NCBI GenBank assembly: GCA_022559985.1
Contig: JAFJTR010000039.1
Span: 1 to 64,000 of the forward strand
Direction of reading: 5' to 3'
DNA: 64,000 nucleotides
From: Parastagonospora avenae f. sp. tritici 18332-5
Taxonomy: Eukaryota; Ascomycota; Dothideomycetes; Pleosporales; Phaeosphaeriaceae
Shown: in pieces, positions 46,211 to 57,657 of the stretch
How the letters are laid out: the number at the start of each line of letters is the position of its first letter
How positions within the stretch are numbered: position 1 is the first letter of the stretch
Made by a program: the position numbers and the translations under genes
Notes under the pieces: generated by a model
The model's input: only the letters and a program-made list of their open reading frames with translations
Database searches by the model: none
What the model was told of the DNA's origin: nothing

Positions 46211-47459
46211 TCATCGGATTTCCAAGGCCTCTTCCCCAAATTCATCCTGGTATTGATACACCACAGCTTCGTATGCATGATAACTGCTCATCAGGCTGTC
46301 TCCAAGCTGGTACCCGGGCTTGCTAAAGTAGTTCATCATTCTGCCCATGAAGATGGGATTCTCTGTAGGGAAATTGTCGTAGGTTGGCGAAAGGTTGGCC
46401 TGGGAGACTGCGCTGTAATTGTCGGATGACCATTGAGATGTTGCCATTGTGTCGATACGCAAGGGTTTCTGCACGGGCGATTGGACTTCCTCTGTTTGTA
46501 AGCTGACGTCCTTGTAAGATGGGTTGACCTTCTGTGGTAGACTTGGCTCGTGGCATCCACAATTACATGCTGGATTCTCAGTGCCCGCGCTCCCGACAGG
46601 AACGAGCATGAAGCCTTCTGGTACCTTAAACCCAGAGTCTGTTTTCGAGGTGAAGTTTGGAATTTCTTGCTGCTGAGGCGCAACCCCGTGTCCTTTGGTT
46701 GGAGCCATCTCCTCGGAGATGGACTCGACAGGCAGTTCGAACAATCTTGAATTTCGCTTTGCCGATGTCGTGGAATAATCCGATGTTGTAGCCGTCGTTG
46801 TAAGCGCCTCCCATTGTGATGATGTGGATGATAGGGGAGCTCGTGACAAATGGATCGTGGAAGGTGCGTCGAATAATTCCGAGGACATTGATGCCGCCGA
46901 GCTCGTCCTCGAATACGAGAGGCTGGGTGGTCTCGAAGCGCGTCTCGACGAGGCCGCAGAAGATCGCCGGCTCTCTGCGCTCTCGGCAGGGACGCTGTCA
47001 GACCTAGTACTAATGTCTGATAACGGTCGCAAAAACGACACTGTTCTTGCTCTGCGTAAAGAAGGTTTGTCGTTTTTGTCCTCCTCATCAACTTGTTTCT
47101 TGGCCTCTGGCTCTTTGTATTCCATTTTCCCATTCTTGTCCGACGCAAAGTATTCTTCACCGCGCCCGAAGACGACTTGTAGGCTTGCAAAGTCTCGCGT
47201 CGTGCCATCTGCAGGATAAAGCCAGTCCTTCAGCGCTGGTGGTAAATCGTAGCCATCTATGGCAGGTCAGCTTGCTGTTCCCTGAAACATTATGTTTGCT
47301 TTTACCTTGCTTGTACTCGCCAGCCTGTGTCTTCCAGCACACATAGTATCGCTCGAACGCACCGAAAGCACACACCAGCAGCTCTGCGAGACTATCTGGA
47401 TTGTTGGGGTCCTCTGGGATCTCGCCTAGTCGAGTGTAAAGACGAGTCGATGCATCCAT
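46211..47459 (-). CDS. Conserved fungal protein of unknown function
   Basis: Two exons (47459-47306 and 47256-46211, 49-bp intron) join to 399 aa. The first ~105 residues look like the conserved core: LVCAFGAFERYYVCWKT, then across the intron YKQDGYDLPPALKDWLYPADG, and LQVVFGRGEEYFA. The middle is Ser/Arg-rich and low-complexity (~125-240). The C-terminus has a small Cys-rich motif (NPACNCGCHEP) and a Tyr-rich end (SSYHAYEAVVYQYQDEFGEE). There is no signal peptide or membrane helix. I recall similar uncharacterised proteins across Pezizomycotina but cannot name a function. Serine-rich stretches suggest phosphorylation-type regulation, which is only inference. Confidence 0.8.
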
Positions 47460-47940
47460 AGTCTAATAAGGGACTTGTTGCCGTATGTGTTGCTCGAGTT
47501 AATTGATGTAGTACTGTATAGGGGGCGCAATTGTTAATGTCCATGTAGGCGTCCAGTATGCACGTTTTCAACATTATGCTTGACATTGCGCACGAAATCC
47601 ATCAGCAAATTCCGGGTCGCGTGATGTTCTTGGGATGCAACTACTCACCAAACAGCACTGAAGCACAAGGGTTAGCAATGTCAGCTCATGGTGGGCCGTG
47701 TTTCACATGTGCAGCTGTCCGCCAGCACTCGTCACAGAAGTGCCAAAACATATCAACAAACAAAAATAGCATGAATGTTGGCTTCCAAACGCCACAATAC
47801 GGATCTGACTCATCTAAAGTCAGGAGCACACTTCAAAGTACATCGGTGCACTATCAGCATTGAGCCTCTTTAATATGTTTATTTCCTCGAGGTAGGGTAT
47901 CACTTGCAATACAAAGCGATGCAGTATCTACGTGTTCGAC
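47460..47940. other. Intergenic region
   Basis: Promoter side of the conserved fungal protein and 3' side of the GMC oxidoreductase gene. No coding sequence supported. Confidence 0.5.
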
Positions 47941-49813
47941 TCACCTCCTTGCCTGTTTGATAATCATATCCGCGGCCTTTTCAGCAATTCCGTACACAAG
48001 TGTCTGCAGATGCGCACTTGGTAGAAGAGGAATTACACTTGCATCCACAACCCTCAAGTTCTTGACACCATAAACCTTCAGGTTGGGGTCGACGACACCA
48101 CCATCCTTCTCAGGCAATAGTGCAGCAGTGCCAATAGGATGGTAAATGCTCAGAGTGTTGGCCAAAGCGTACTTCTTCCAGTCTTCGTCAGTCTGGACGG
48201 CGTTGCCGGGCTCATATTCCTCTGTCCAGATGTCGCTCATTGGCTTGGAAGAAGCTATTTTACGAAGGTATTTCGCAAGACCTGCAGCGGCCTGCAGGTC
48301 GTATGGGTGCGAGAGGTAGTTGGGGTTGATGATAGGCTTTTCGCTAATGTTGCGTGACGCAATGTGCACATTACCTTTGCTCAGAGGATGCTGCACAACG
48401 CCGATCAGAGCAAAAGTGCCGATGCCAAAAAGCGGGGAGGTGGCTGCAGGGTAGCCTTTGAGACCAGTGTATCCATCGGAGAAGATCACCTCCAATTGAG
48501 GAACGGTCGCACTGAGAGGTGGGGAAAGGTAACTCTTTTTTACTTGGTCAACAGCCGATGTCAAGGTCGTGTCTGCCTCAACCAGAGAGCGAAGCTTGGT
48601 AGCAGTGTCATTCGATACGGTCGTCCAAGGAAAGTAGGCATAGCCACTAGCTGTGTAGTCATAGAGTGATCTTTGATCCGCGTTGTAAAGGGCCAATTCA
48701 GCGGCAGCGCGGGTCGTGTTCTTGAGCGCATCGAATGAGGGATACTCAGGCTTGAGTTGGTATGAGGCTTGGATGCGAATGTGATCCTGGAAGTTTTCGC
48801 CCACAGCGGGCAGGTCCTTAACGACAGGAATGCCAAGCTGCTTCAGAAGAGTGGAGTTACCGATACCAGAAAGTTCGAGAAGACCAGGAGTCTGAAAAGA
48901 ACCAGCCGATAGGATAACCTCTTTCCTTGCAGTAAGTTTCATGCCGTTCTCAAGAGTAACACCGACAGCAGTATTGCCATTGAAGTTAATCTTTGCTACT
49001 CGAGTGTCGACCTTCACCACAAGGTTTTTCTTAGTGAGCTTGAGATAGTCCGGCGCGTAAGATCGGGTGTAGTCAGGGCTGACATTGCTGGGCTGGGTAG
49101 ATACGCCAATATTGTTGCCATTGAGAGACTCGTTGTTTGTCTGCAATCCAAGGTTGTTTAGGGTAGGGTACCATGTCGATTGGTGTCGTGGGAAGATCCT
49201 GTTGATGACTGTACGAATGGGGCCTGTGGTGCCGACGCCTTCATCCCCATACGCAGGCGAAGGCTGGAATGTCTCGCATTTCAGCATCGCCGGGTACAAG
49301 CTCTTCCAGTTCCATCCTTTATTTCCCAGCTTCTCCCAGGCATCTAATTCAGCGACCGTGGTACGATCCCACGTCATGAGATTGAGTGCCGAGCTGCCAC
49401 CAAGTACCTTGCCACGATTTTGAGCAAAAACACGGTTGTTGGCTGCTGGTTGTGCAACGGTAGTCAAATTCCAATCATATTTGCCTCCAAGGGTTGATCC
49501 CTTTCGACCTGGGATTGAGATGCCAGGCTCTCGACGCCCATCCGGGCCGGCTTCAATGACCAGCACACTAAGGTTTGGAAGCCCGATGCTGATGCGAGAA
49601 GCGACCGCAAGGCCAGCTGTCCCACCGCCTACAACGATCTGCGGAATTGATTAGAATTCGCATGCCTGAACATAGAGAAGCCTCGGTCGCGACGCCGAAA
49701 CTTAATATGTGAGAACTTACAAAATCGTATGAATCATAGTCTCGCTTCACGGCCTTAGCACTTGTCTGTGCTAGCAGGCTGGACGCGAGGAAAGTTACGG
49801 TTAGGAACTTCAT
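47941..49813 (-). CDS. Secreted GMC oxidoreductase (FAD-dependent)
   Basis: Two exons (49813-49721 and 49638-47941, 82-bp intron in phase 0) join to 596 aa. Exon 1 encodes a secretion signal (MKFLTVTFLASSLLAQTSA) and a probable KR processing site, then YDSYDF. Exon 2 opens with the FAD-binding loop IVVGGGTAGLAVASR (Gly35-37, Gly40). Other GMC marks: RGKVLGGSSALNLM (signature 1), AGSFQTPGLLELSGIG (signature 2) and the active-site pair His531 (SIYHPIGTAALLP) and His574 (PSAHLQTLVYG). Length fits the glucose oxidase / aryl-alcohol oxidase / glucose dehydrogenase group. N-glycosylation sites are present. Substrate cannot be read from sequence. Extracellular peroxide or quinone-redox roles in plant-material breakdown are typical of the family. 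Confidence 0.93.
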
Positions 49814-50803
49814 TGTGACGCTGGCTGAAACAAAGGGCAGGTACCACGGTCAGTAGACATGCAGTAGCGAGGGGAAGATGGAAGCAGGACGGTCGGCCGC
49901 GTGATATGCATGTTGAATTACAATTTGCCCCTTAACGTGGACGAACCAGAAACGGTCTTTCCTTTGATTTGGCGAAATTCCAATACTGGGCGGGAGAGAT
50001 GATGCGGAGTTTTTGCCTAAAATGTCAGCGACAATGAACCAACACGACTCATGTCATTACCCCAGCCCGCGCGGCTCGGGTCGTTCTCAACACGCTCTCC
50101 TCCGGCAGTTCTTGAGCAGCGCACATACTTAGGTACTTAGTCAAGGATCAAGTTGCGTTGAGAGGGAAAGCACCAAGCATTTCTAGGATGCAGTCCCTGA
50201 GCGACCGACGATCAATTTGCAACACTCGTGAGCGATAGCCGAGCCCAACAACCTGGTGCAAGGCTGGGATATCGGAATACCGGGAAGAGTCGGTGTTATC
50301 ACGGAACGACCTACTTAGGTGCATTTCTAGCGTGATCCTACTAGCACTGTGTCCCTGCCTCGCTACGCTGGACTTTGAGGCCGGCGCGGGGCGCATTAGG
50401 ACGTGCTCATCCGGTGTTCGATGTGGGCTTTGCACACACTGATTGCGATACAAGGCAACCTTGGGAAATTGCGCGCATGAATGTCTGGGACAGAAGTGTT
50501 AGGGAACTCCATCAGCACACGTGGGATGCATTGGCATGGATCCTGCGTTTTACCCAGGTTTCTCCATCATCGGCCCGATCTCATGTATCCGCACGACAGG
50601 GTTCGACAGCAGTTTTTACAATAACACGGCACATCCGCCTCGGCGCGAGTCTCTGGTGCATGCCCCGTGCAGAGTCGATTGCGGAAATGCCATGAACACT
50701 GTCGATTTGTTTCCTTATATGCTCAGACCCCTATGAGGAGCCGATCTCACCACCTGATCCTGATCTACCTATACCTATGATAACTTGAATATAGCTATTT
50801 TTA
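49814..50803. other. Intergenic region between divergent genes
   Basis: About 990 bp between the GMC and rhodopsin-domain genes, which are transcribed away from each other. It contains CGG/CCG-rich patches near 49890 and 50385 but no supported coding sequence. Confidence 0.45.
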
Positions 50804-52055
50804 ATGTCTGCCATCCAACCGCCCAACCCTCTCCCTCCTGATGAGTCGCTGGGTGGGGTCCTGCTCGTTCTGACATGCATCTTGACATCGTTCACGATCA
50901 TCACTACGGGCCTGAGATTGTGGGCACGCTGGAAACGCCATGCTTTAGGCTGGGTAAGTCGAGTATACGCACGCGAGTTTCGACTCCGTCGCTGACTTTG
51001 AACAGGACGACTATGCCATCACAGTGTGTTGCATATTAGCAACAATACGAACAAGCATACAGATTGAATCTGTGCAGCGTGGAAATGGCCGCCATCGGTG
51101 GTATCTGTCAGTGGAAGACTACGAATACGTCAACTTTTTGACCTGGATGACACAAATATTCCTCTTCACCAACATTGCATTACTCAAGTGCAGCATCTGC
51201 TTGTTGATCTTGCGCATCAAAGATGAGGTGGTTTTACGACGATGCCTATATGCCATGATGGTTGGCTTGGTTTTGACCAACCTGGAACCCATTGTAGTGC
51301 TTCTTGCTCAGTGCAGGCCGATCGAGAAGTCGTGGAAAATCATGCCAGAGGGCAGGTGTTGGCCGACTAAGGTCAGAATCTACTCTATATACGTCCAAGT
51401 TGGTAAGTCTTGATACTCTATAGGGAGAGATAGACTCATGATTCGCTAACCTGTTGAAGCATACTCTGTCATCACAGACTTCATATGCGCACTACTTCCC
51501 GTAGCCGTCCTGTGGAAAATCAAAATCGATCTCAAGACCAAGATTGGAGTTTGCTGCCTCATGTCATTAGGCCTCATTGCAACCGCGGTTGCGATTGTTC
51601 GAGCCTCATCACTTGGCATCAAGACGGCGGATCTTTCCTACGACTATTGTCTGGCCGCTATCTGGGCCAATACAGAGTTACATCTTGGCATTATAGCTAC
51701 CAACCTTGCTCTCAGCCGCATGATATGGGGCTTCTTCGTGGGCCGCACAACCACTACATCGTCTAACACAAAGACGCCGCGATATGGAACAGGAAGTCAC
51801 CTCAGCAGGAACACTAAGAATGGTTACGTGAGGAGCGGTGATCGCAGCCCTTACCATACAAAGGATGGCATCGAAACGCGAATTAGTGAAGACAACCTGA
51901 GTCAGGCCAGTCAGATACCGCTGGATCCAATTATCAAAAGGACAACCAGCGTGCACATTTCATACAATCGAGCGTCGACACAAAAAGGGCAGATTTCAGA
52001 CGAGACCCTACCAACGTACCACTCTGAAGCAAGACACGATGGTGTCAAATTCTGA
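50804..52055 (+). CDS. Fungal rhodopsin-domain 7-TM membrane protein (SAT4/PTH11-like)
   Basis: Three exons (50804-50953, 51006-51402, 51460-52055; introns 52 and 57 bp) join to 380 aa. Seven hydrophobic segments can be followed, starting VLLVLTCILTSFTIITTGLRLWA, then around DDYAITVCC, LFTNIALLKCSICLLILRI, MMVGLVLTNLEPIVVLLAQC, SVITDFICALLPVAVLWKI, CLMSLGLIATAVAIVRA and LGIIATNLALSRMIWGFF. The RxWARW...D-D-Y junction, the ALLPVAVLWKI segment and the W-A-N-x-E motif are typical of the fungal rhodopsin-domain family (Pfam Rhodopsin_fung). The cytosolic C-tail (~100 aa) is polar. Members are proposed plasma-membrane sensors. Despite the name they lack an obvious retinal lysine motif. No ligand can be assigned. 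Confidence 0.88.
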
Positions 52056-52136
52056 ATTTCACGTAGCTATCTGTAACAGTAATGCATTATGTCTAATGTC
52101 ATATATCTTTTCAGGGCACTTCAACAAGCAAGCTTC

Positions 52137-54113
52137 TCATCCCTCGTTTGACATTTGACCTTTTGTATCCTGACTGACCAGCTCATCGATCTCCCTAAAG
52201 AGTGCTGAAGTCGTTTTTCTTGCCATGACGCCCTTGCTACCACTCTGTATTGTCGCAGCTCTACCTCTTTCGGCATTTCCGCCAACTCTAGCAGTCATGC
52301 CCCGATTTCCGCGTCCACTCGTCATGGTTGATGCTAGAGATGTACGAGTTACTGGGCCTTTTGCCTGTGGAGGTACTCTCGCTGAGCCTGCAGTATCACG
52401 TCTTTGCAGAGGAGCTCGAGGTGATCCGCTCTGCTCTGCTATAGCATCACGCCTTGACGGTTGGGGTCTTGGGCTTTGGTTGGATGTCTGAGATGAACTT
52501 CGATATCTGGTAGGTCTTACTGAAGGCATGGCGCTTGTTTTGCCTTGGCGGAGTAGACCTCGATTCAATTTGTTATTTGCGACGAAGACCGATGGATCCC
52601 TGGACTCGGTTAGAGCTCGTTGGCGTGGAGGCGTCCTTGGCTTCTGAGCGGCTGCTTCTGAAGGAGCAGGCTCCGGAAGTGTCCGTGCTTCGGCATCACT
52701 TTGTTGCTCCTTCGTCTTCATTATGGCCGGCGCCAGAGGAGCTGGGGTTGGCGAAATCGATTCTGGTATCCCTGCCACCGATCCAATATCGCCGCTGACA
52801 TCTTGACCATCACCGGAGTATTGAGATGCCGAGTCTGCATTACTGCTAGCCCTGGATATGTGTCTAGTACTGTCTGATTGCAACTCTATCTTGGGTTTCT
52901 GTGCAGCCGCCATTGCCTCAAACATGTGAGCTTGGGCTAGCGCTCGAGTGCCGCTACTCCGCTTGAGTAGTGTGGTTCTTTTCTTGCTGATGGAGTTCGA
53001 AGCTGTATCTAGAGGTGAAGACGAGTGACTTTGTGATAGCTTAGAAGGAGGCGAGGAATCCGCTCGTGATGGAACCTCTGTAGATTGGACCTGGGTTTTC
53101 GCCGTCGTTGTGTCGATCATCGATTGTGCAGTATCTACAATTTGTCTCGCTCTCATAAGGGACGGTATTTTTGCTGACTTTGTGTCAGCTGTGACAGTGT
53201 CAGCTGTGCCAGTGTCAACCGTGACAATGTCAGACGAAGGAGGTCTACCGACGTCCGTGGATGTATAGGCAGGTGGCGGACTAAGTGGTCTTCCGAATAC
53301 AGAACTTTCTAGCGCAGGTGGTGGATTCTCGAATATCGACTTCGGTAGCCTGAATGGCTCTGGTCTGGGTGGTTCGGGTTGAGCTTGAGGTGACTCGTCG
53401 ACCATGCCAGGCTTTGATACCAGCGCCTCTGGTGCGAGTGGCTGATCCACGGGTGCTTCTTCCTGTGTATTCATGACTCTCTTCGTCGTTTGGTCGTGTT
53501 GTCTTGCAGTAGGTTCTTTCTTAAACCTCTTCTCCTTCCTACTCAGCTCAATCTCTAACACTCTAGTTCCAGACGGTATCTTTGATTGGAGCCCATCGTC
53601 GCTGACGTCAAAGTAAAGTGCCCAGATACCAGACTCTTCCTCAACAGCGCAGAAGCCCTCCCAGCCATCAAAGGTCAACCGGCGATCCTGGCGTGTACAG
53701 TCGAAAGGTCCTGTGAGGTTGGGTTGCGCATCGAGACGGACACCGTACTTGACTTCATGTGTCTCCTTGTCGACGTATATCCAGTTCATAATGGGCGCAA
53801 CATCCGTGATAGTCGTAACTAGTCCTTCATGTTTACTATCCGGGTATGGCAAATAATAGCCAGCATAAGGATGCCCCGAATGCGCGCCATCTTCCGTGCC
53901 AGTATCAATCCATAGCTTTCCCTTCCTCAAGACAACGGGTCTGCCATTTATCTCCCGACTTCTGATTGATGACTTGACGCATGTTGCTATGAGATTACAG
54001 CGACGCGCGCGGTGCTCTTCTCGCTTTTCCTGCGTCTGAGATTGTCGTATCGCCTCTTGTGAGCCCAGTAGGCCTGGGGCCGTGATAATTGCAATGAGCA
54101 TAGATAGAGCCAT
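52137..54113 (-). CDS. Conserved fungal protein of unknown function with disordered C-terminus
   Basis: Single-exon frame of 658 aa from ATG 54113; the frame is open 31 codons further upstream, but that part lacks conserved character. The N-terminal ~20 residues are hydrophobic (MALSMLIAIITAPGLLGS) and may be a signal anchor. Residues ~35-205 look like a folded domain: RREINGRPVVLR-type start, KLWIDTGTEDG, HPYAGYYLPYPDSKHEGLVTT, IMNWIYVDKETHEVKYGVR, RLTFDGWEGFCAVEEE, ALYFDVSDDGL. The remaining ~440 residues are Pro/Ser/Thr/Gln/Arg-rich, with a short repeat of the VTVDTGTADTVTADT type. I know similar uncharacterised Pezizomycotina proteins but no function. Its 3' end is only 81 bp from the convergent rhodopsin-domain gene. 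Confidence 0.78.
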   Translation of the reverse strand: MALSMLIAIITAPGLLGSQEAIRQSQTQEKREEHRARRCNLIATCVKSSIRSREINGRPVVLRKGKLWIDTGTEDGAHSGHPYAGYYLPYPDSKHEGLVTTITDVAPIMNWIYVDKETHEVKYGVRLDAQPNLTGPFDCTRQDRRLTFDGWEGFCAVEEESGIWALYFDVSDDGLQSKIPSGTRVLEIELSRKEKRFKKEPTARQHDQTTKRVMNTQEEAPVDQPLAPEALVSKPGMVDESPQAQPEPPRPEPFRLPKSIFENPPPALESSVFGRPLSPPPAYTSTDVGRPPSSDIVTVDTGTADTVTADTKSAKIPSLMRARQIVDTAQSMIDTTTAKTQVQSTEVPSRADSSPPSKLSQSHSSSPLDTASNSISKKRTTLLKRSSGTRALAQAHMFEAMAAAQKPKIELQSDSTRHISRASSNADSASQYSGDGQDVSGDIGSVAGIPESISPTPAPLAPAIMKTKEQQSDAEARTLPEPAPSEAAAQKPRTPPRQRALTESRDPSVFVANNKLNRGLLRQGKTSAMPSVRPTRYRSSSQTSNQSPRPQPSRRDAIAEQSGSPRAPLQRRDTAGSARVPPQAKGPVTRTSLASTMTSGRGNRGMTARVGGNAERGRAATIQSGSKGVMARKTTSALFREIDELVSQDTKGQMSNEG

Positions 54114-54934
54114 CGTGTTCGTGTAATGTGCCAATCCAGGTGTGGAGTGCGCGAGTCGCCTCGAAAGGCAGTAAGATGTGCAGCGCAAATTGAGATCGCG
54201 GTACAACAGCTACCAAGAATTTCTGTTCATACCCTAACCATGAGTGACGTGGACTACATTCCCTGCATTGCTGATCGAGAACTTTGCGATCACACAGTGC
54301 ATCTTTGTGGTATACCATTGAAATGGAGAAATGTCTCATATTCGACTGGTTGTCGGGAAGTGGCCCTTACAGCACGGGTTTGAGGCTTGATCGTTGCATG
54401 TAGCTTTCTCACAAGGCGCGTCGCTGCTCATTGTTGCAGACTGGATTACAACGCCTCTTAATGGCGTGATGCTCATTCGAGTAACACTGTGAGACAATGA
54501 TTTGCAGACCAAGAGCCCATGCGGTTTCACCTTCACGTGGGCCGGCCCTTCGGCATGAGCGACCCCACTAAAGTGGAGCCTGGACCCTGGAATAGTGGTG
54601 ATTGTATAGTGCTGGTGTTTGCCTCGCAAGAGAGCGGTACGAGTATCGAATGATATATAGAAGTTCCAGACTCAAGAGTGCCACGACTGTAGTTTCGGAC
54701 GAGCCTAGACGGTAGGGGCAACCACGCAGCATTTCTTCCAGAATTGCGAGCTCCCGAGGTCGCTCGTATTTAAGGCCACCGCAGGGCATCAGTTGTAGAC
54801 CAGAACAGTTGATCTGACTCTCTTCAGTACTACAACAGCAGCGCATCAAGACGTACTTCAATCACCATCCAAGATTTGACATCCAAACAATCCCTTAATA
54901 GTACGCCTCCACCCACAACAGCACTTCAAACACC
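54114..54934. other. Intergenic region between divergent genes
   Basis: Promoters of the minus-strand conserved protein and of the plus-strand small gene. A TATA-like tatttaag near 54767 precedes a pyrimidine/CA-rich leader. No coding sequence supported. Confidence 0.45.
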
Positions 54935-55261
54935 ATGTCTACACTGTAAGTTGGTTTTATATGATCAATCGTCCTCGCTGATTTCGAGTTCAGCGACTCT
55001 ACCATGCGCCCAACAGGCTACGCTTCCGACGCTTCCAGCGATGGTCAAGCATCCGGCGGCCGCAAGATCTCCAGCAACGTTGGGCCTGTACCATCATCCG
55101 GGGGTCTCAACCGCCCAGCAGGAAACATTATCAAGGGTGCGGTCGACGACAAGGGCAACTTGAAGGATGCGGCGCTTCTACTCGGTATCAAGTTGGACCT
55201 GGAGGCGGAGATTCATTTGACGGCACGGATTCGAGGAGACATCACGATTGGTCTATATTAA
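54935..55261 (+). CDS. Small conserved fungal protein (92 aa)
   Basis: Two exons (54935-54945 and 54994-55261, 48-bp intron) join to 92 aa. Exon 1 codes only for MST plus two bases, so the real start is easily missed; an internal ATG at 55004 would lose eight residues. The N-terminal half is Gly/Ser-rich and probably disordered (YASDASSDGQASGG, VPSSGGLNRPAG). The C-terminal half looks conserved: GNLKDAALLLGIKLDLEAEIHLTARIRGDITIGLY, with predicted amphipathic character. I recall similar short proteins in Dothideomycetes and Eurotiomycetes without an assigned function. A TATA-like box and CA-rich leader support an active, well-expressed gene. Confidence 0.78.
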
Positions 55262-56458
55262 GCTATAAATGTTGTCGGGATATGGAATGCGATGAAGGCA
55301 CACAGGGACTGCTTGTCTATGGTACAGCAGGCAAGTCAATCTTAGCGGATGGAACGACAAAATCGGGTCCTGAGGACGCTAAATAGGTGTCTGTGGTGGC
55401 CACGATCGTAGGACAACCAGGCTGAAGTAGACAAGATACGAGCGAACGAACAAATTGTTCCACTACAACACGACAATGCTGTTCCATAGATGAGAAGCTA
55501 AGCCCGGAGTGATTGCGCATCTTGCTGTCCATGGCACGAATACGAATTGTCCTTTGGCTCGTTGCGCTCGGCGCGGTGTTGCATGGATCTCAGCTTACCG
55601 TGAATCTGTTGTAACGTCAGCCACCGACGTACTGTGGTGTATAATAGGAACGTAATGTCAATGACGCTGATCAGACTCTTGCCCTGTCACAGGCAGTTAT
55701 CACCATTGCCGTAGCTCGGTAGACCGTCGTGATAAATTGAATGTTCATCTTGTGAAGCGAAAGAAAGAGCGGAGAGTGAACGTACCTACAACAATACATG
55801 GGAATATGTCCTTGTGAATACTTACGGACCTGCGCCGCTGGTCAGCGAGCGCACTCTAAGAACACCACTGAAAAGTGTGAATGGGTGACCGCGAGTCAGT
55901 CGTGACAGTTCTCGTCGTCGCCGAAGCTTGGACATATGCTTGTCTTTTGGTTGTGTCGATTCATCATTGCAGGTTGGGCACGGGAAATGGGCTGGCATAC
56001 CGTGAGACAGAAACAAGCACGCAGAAAAACTAACAGAAAGTCAGCTGAGCCTCAGGAGGTGGCAAAAAGTAGCGGGACAATGTTGTGGATCAGAAAAGGC
56101 ATGAATGGATATTTTAAATGAGGTCGTCACAGGGCGAACCCGTCAGACTCGTCATCTGAAGTCGCATCATCTCCAGGGATGAGGAAGGGAAATGAACTTA
56201 CTCGGTTATTCCGCTTCAAGACCACGGAGCAATTCTACTGATGTCAGCGAGGGATCTTCGAAGTTATTCTCCGAAACACCAGGCATCGCGCAGATGTCAG
56301 TCGGCGAGGTTTCTGAGGCCTGCCATGGTAGGCATATCCTTCAAGAATTGTCGGAGCCCAGTGCCGTATCATCATTTTAGACGCGAGGATGGAATGCGGG
56401 GGAGTCGCGGAGCGTACCGTGGCTGTCCGAGGACTGCTTGTCACCAGCAGCGAGGAAT
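55262..56458. other. Region without a supported gene
   Basis: 3' UTR of the small gene, then ~1.1 kb with only short frames. A 64-codon minus-strand frame (56016-55822) contains CPTCND but no clear domain. Confidence 0.4.
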
Positions 56459-57092
56459 CTACACATTGTACTTGATCAGTAATGGTTTCTGAAGGTACCG
56501 GAATGTGAAAAGCAGTGAGTGGGTGGATATCAGAAACAGCCATTGTTTATCGCCATAGACCGAAGTCTCGGTCGGTAATTTCCAGCGTGCCGAAGCACAA
56601 CAGGTCATCATTGGATGCAGAAAGAGAGGAAAGAGGGCCTGTACGTACAGATAGTTCTTTGAGTAGTGCGAGGATGCGGTGCATCGCATTGTAGGGAAGC
56701 GCAATGTCGGTACGCATAGCGCGTAGTGCAATGATCAAGCTCGGCGCAAGTTCTGTGCAAAGTCAGTTTTATGCCTTTGGAACTACAGTTATCGCAAGTG
56801 GTGAAGACCAGGTAGTCGCGTTCAGACTGACGTGCAAGCAGGAGTTTCATTCCCCTTAGGGTCAAAGACTCTAGTTTGAAATTGGCTTTGTGTATCATCA
56901 TGTAAGTGTGAGGTGTCGAGCAGGGTTTATCATACCTATGGAATTGGCCAGGAGACAGCAGAAGCTCGCATTCCACGTGGTGGAGGGTGCATTGTGAGCT
57001 GTTAACTGCTGTTGAGGTGGTGTAGAAAATGCGCGCAGCTGTTGGTGTAGGAAGAAGAATTGCAATGCGCAGTCGAGAAAAGTTGAGCTCAT
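56459..57092 (-). other. Possible spliced minus-strand gene, unresolved
   Basis: The region has good splice signals and coding-like pieces but no complete model. One segment (56755-56651) reads ELAPSLIIALRAMRTDIALP followed by NAMHRILALLKELS. It is followed by a gtacgt donor at 56650 and, ~175 bp on, a cttcag acceptor that joins in frame to a short end KPLLIKYNV and a stop at 56461-56459. Upstream, ATG 57092 opens 54 codons ending at a gtatga donor. I could not connect the pieces with confidence. A 180-codon unspliced frame (57150-56608) competes with this reading. Function unknown. Confidence 0.22.
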
Positions 57093-57657
57093 TCGGAGCT
57101 TGGACGGAAAATTTTAGGTCCGCGCTAGTGGAATTAGATAAGCAGCACACGTGACTGGATCAACATCCAACCTTGGAGTCCATGCATGGCCGACACCCGA
57201 CCGTGCATGCATGTAAGCTATGAAAAGCGCACGTATCGTAACAACAATCCTAGGAAGTATTGGTTCATGGAATTTGGCATTAATTACTGCGTTGTACAGC
57301 CAGCACACTTGGTGTGCTTCATCGCGTGACTACATACATTACTCCAGGCTTGCTTGGACGTCATCTCTGGTCCCACAGCTTAATTAGATGTGGTGCTACA
57401 GGAGTCTTGATACAGCCATCCATTTTCCACTGATGCCTTCAATACACCACATGTGCACGGTTGAAGTGCACGTCAGTTCCTTGGCTTGTGACGTAAACAT
57501 CATAATATCGTGAAGGCTCGTAAAGCATCCAAGGCCGAGCAATTGTGAAGGCTGTAAGGTGCAAGTCACTCAGATGGTGTTGGAGCGAGTAGCTCGACAT
57601 GCTGGTTGGTAGTGTTACTGGTAGGTGATTTGCCTTTATCATCTTTCTTCCCTGTGT
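57093..57657. other. Intergenic region
   Basis: Lies 3' of nudF. It holds no coding sequence I can support beyond short frames, and may include the 5' region of the unresolved minus-strand gene. Confidence 0.4.

Noticed and set aside
46336..47208. 290-codon minus-strand frame overlapping the conserved fungal gene
   Set aside because: Shifted frame of the 399-aa gene; the spliced frame has the conserved blocks.
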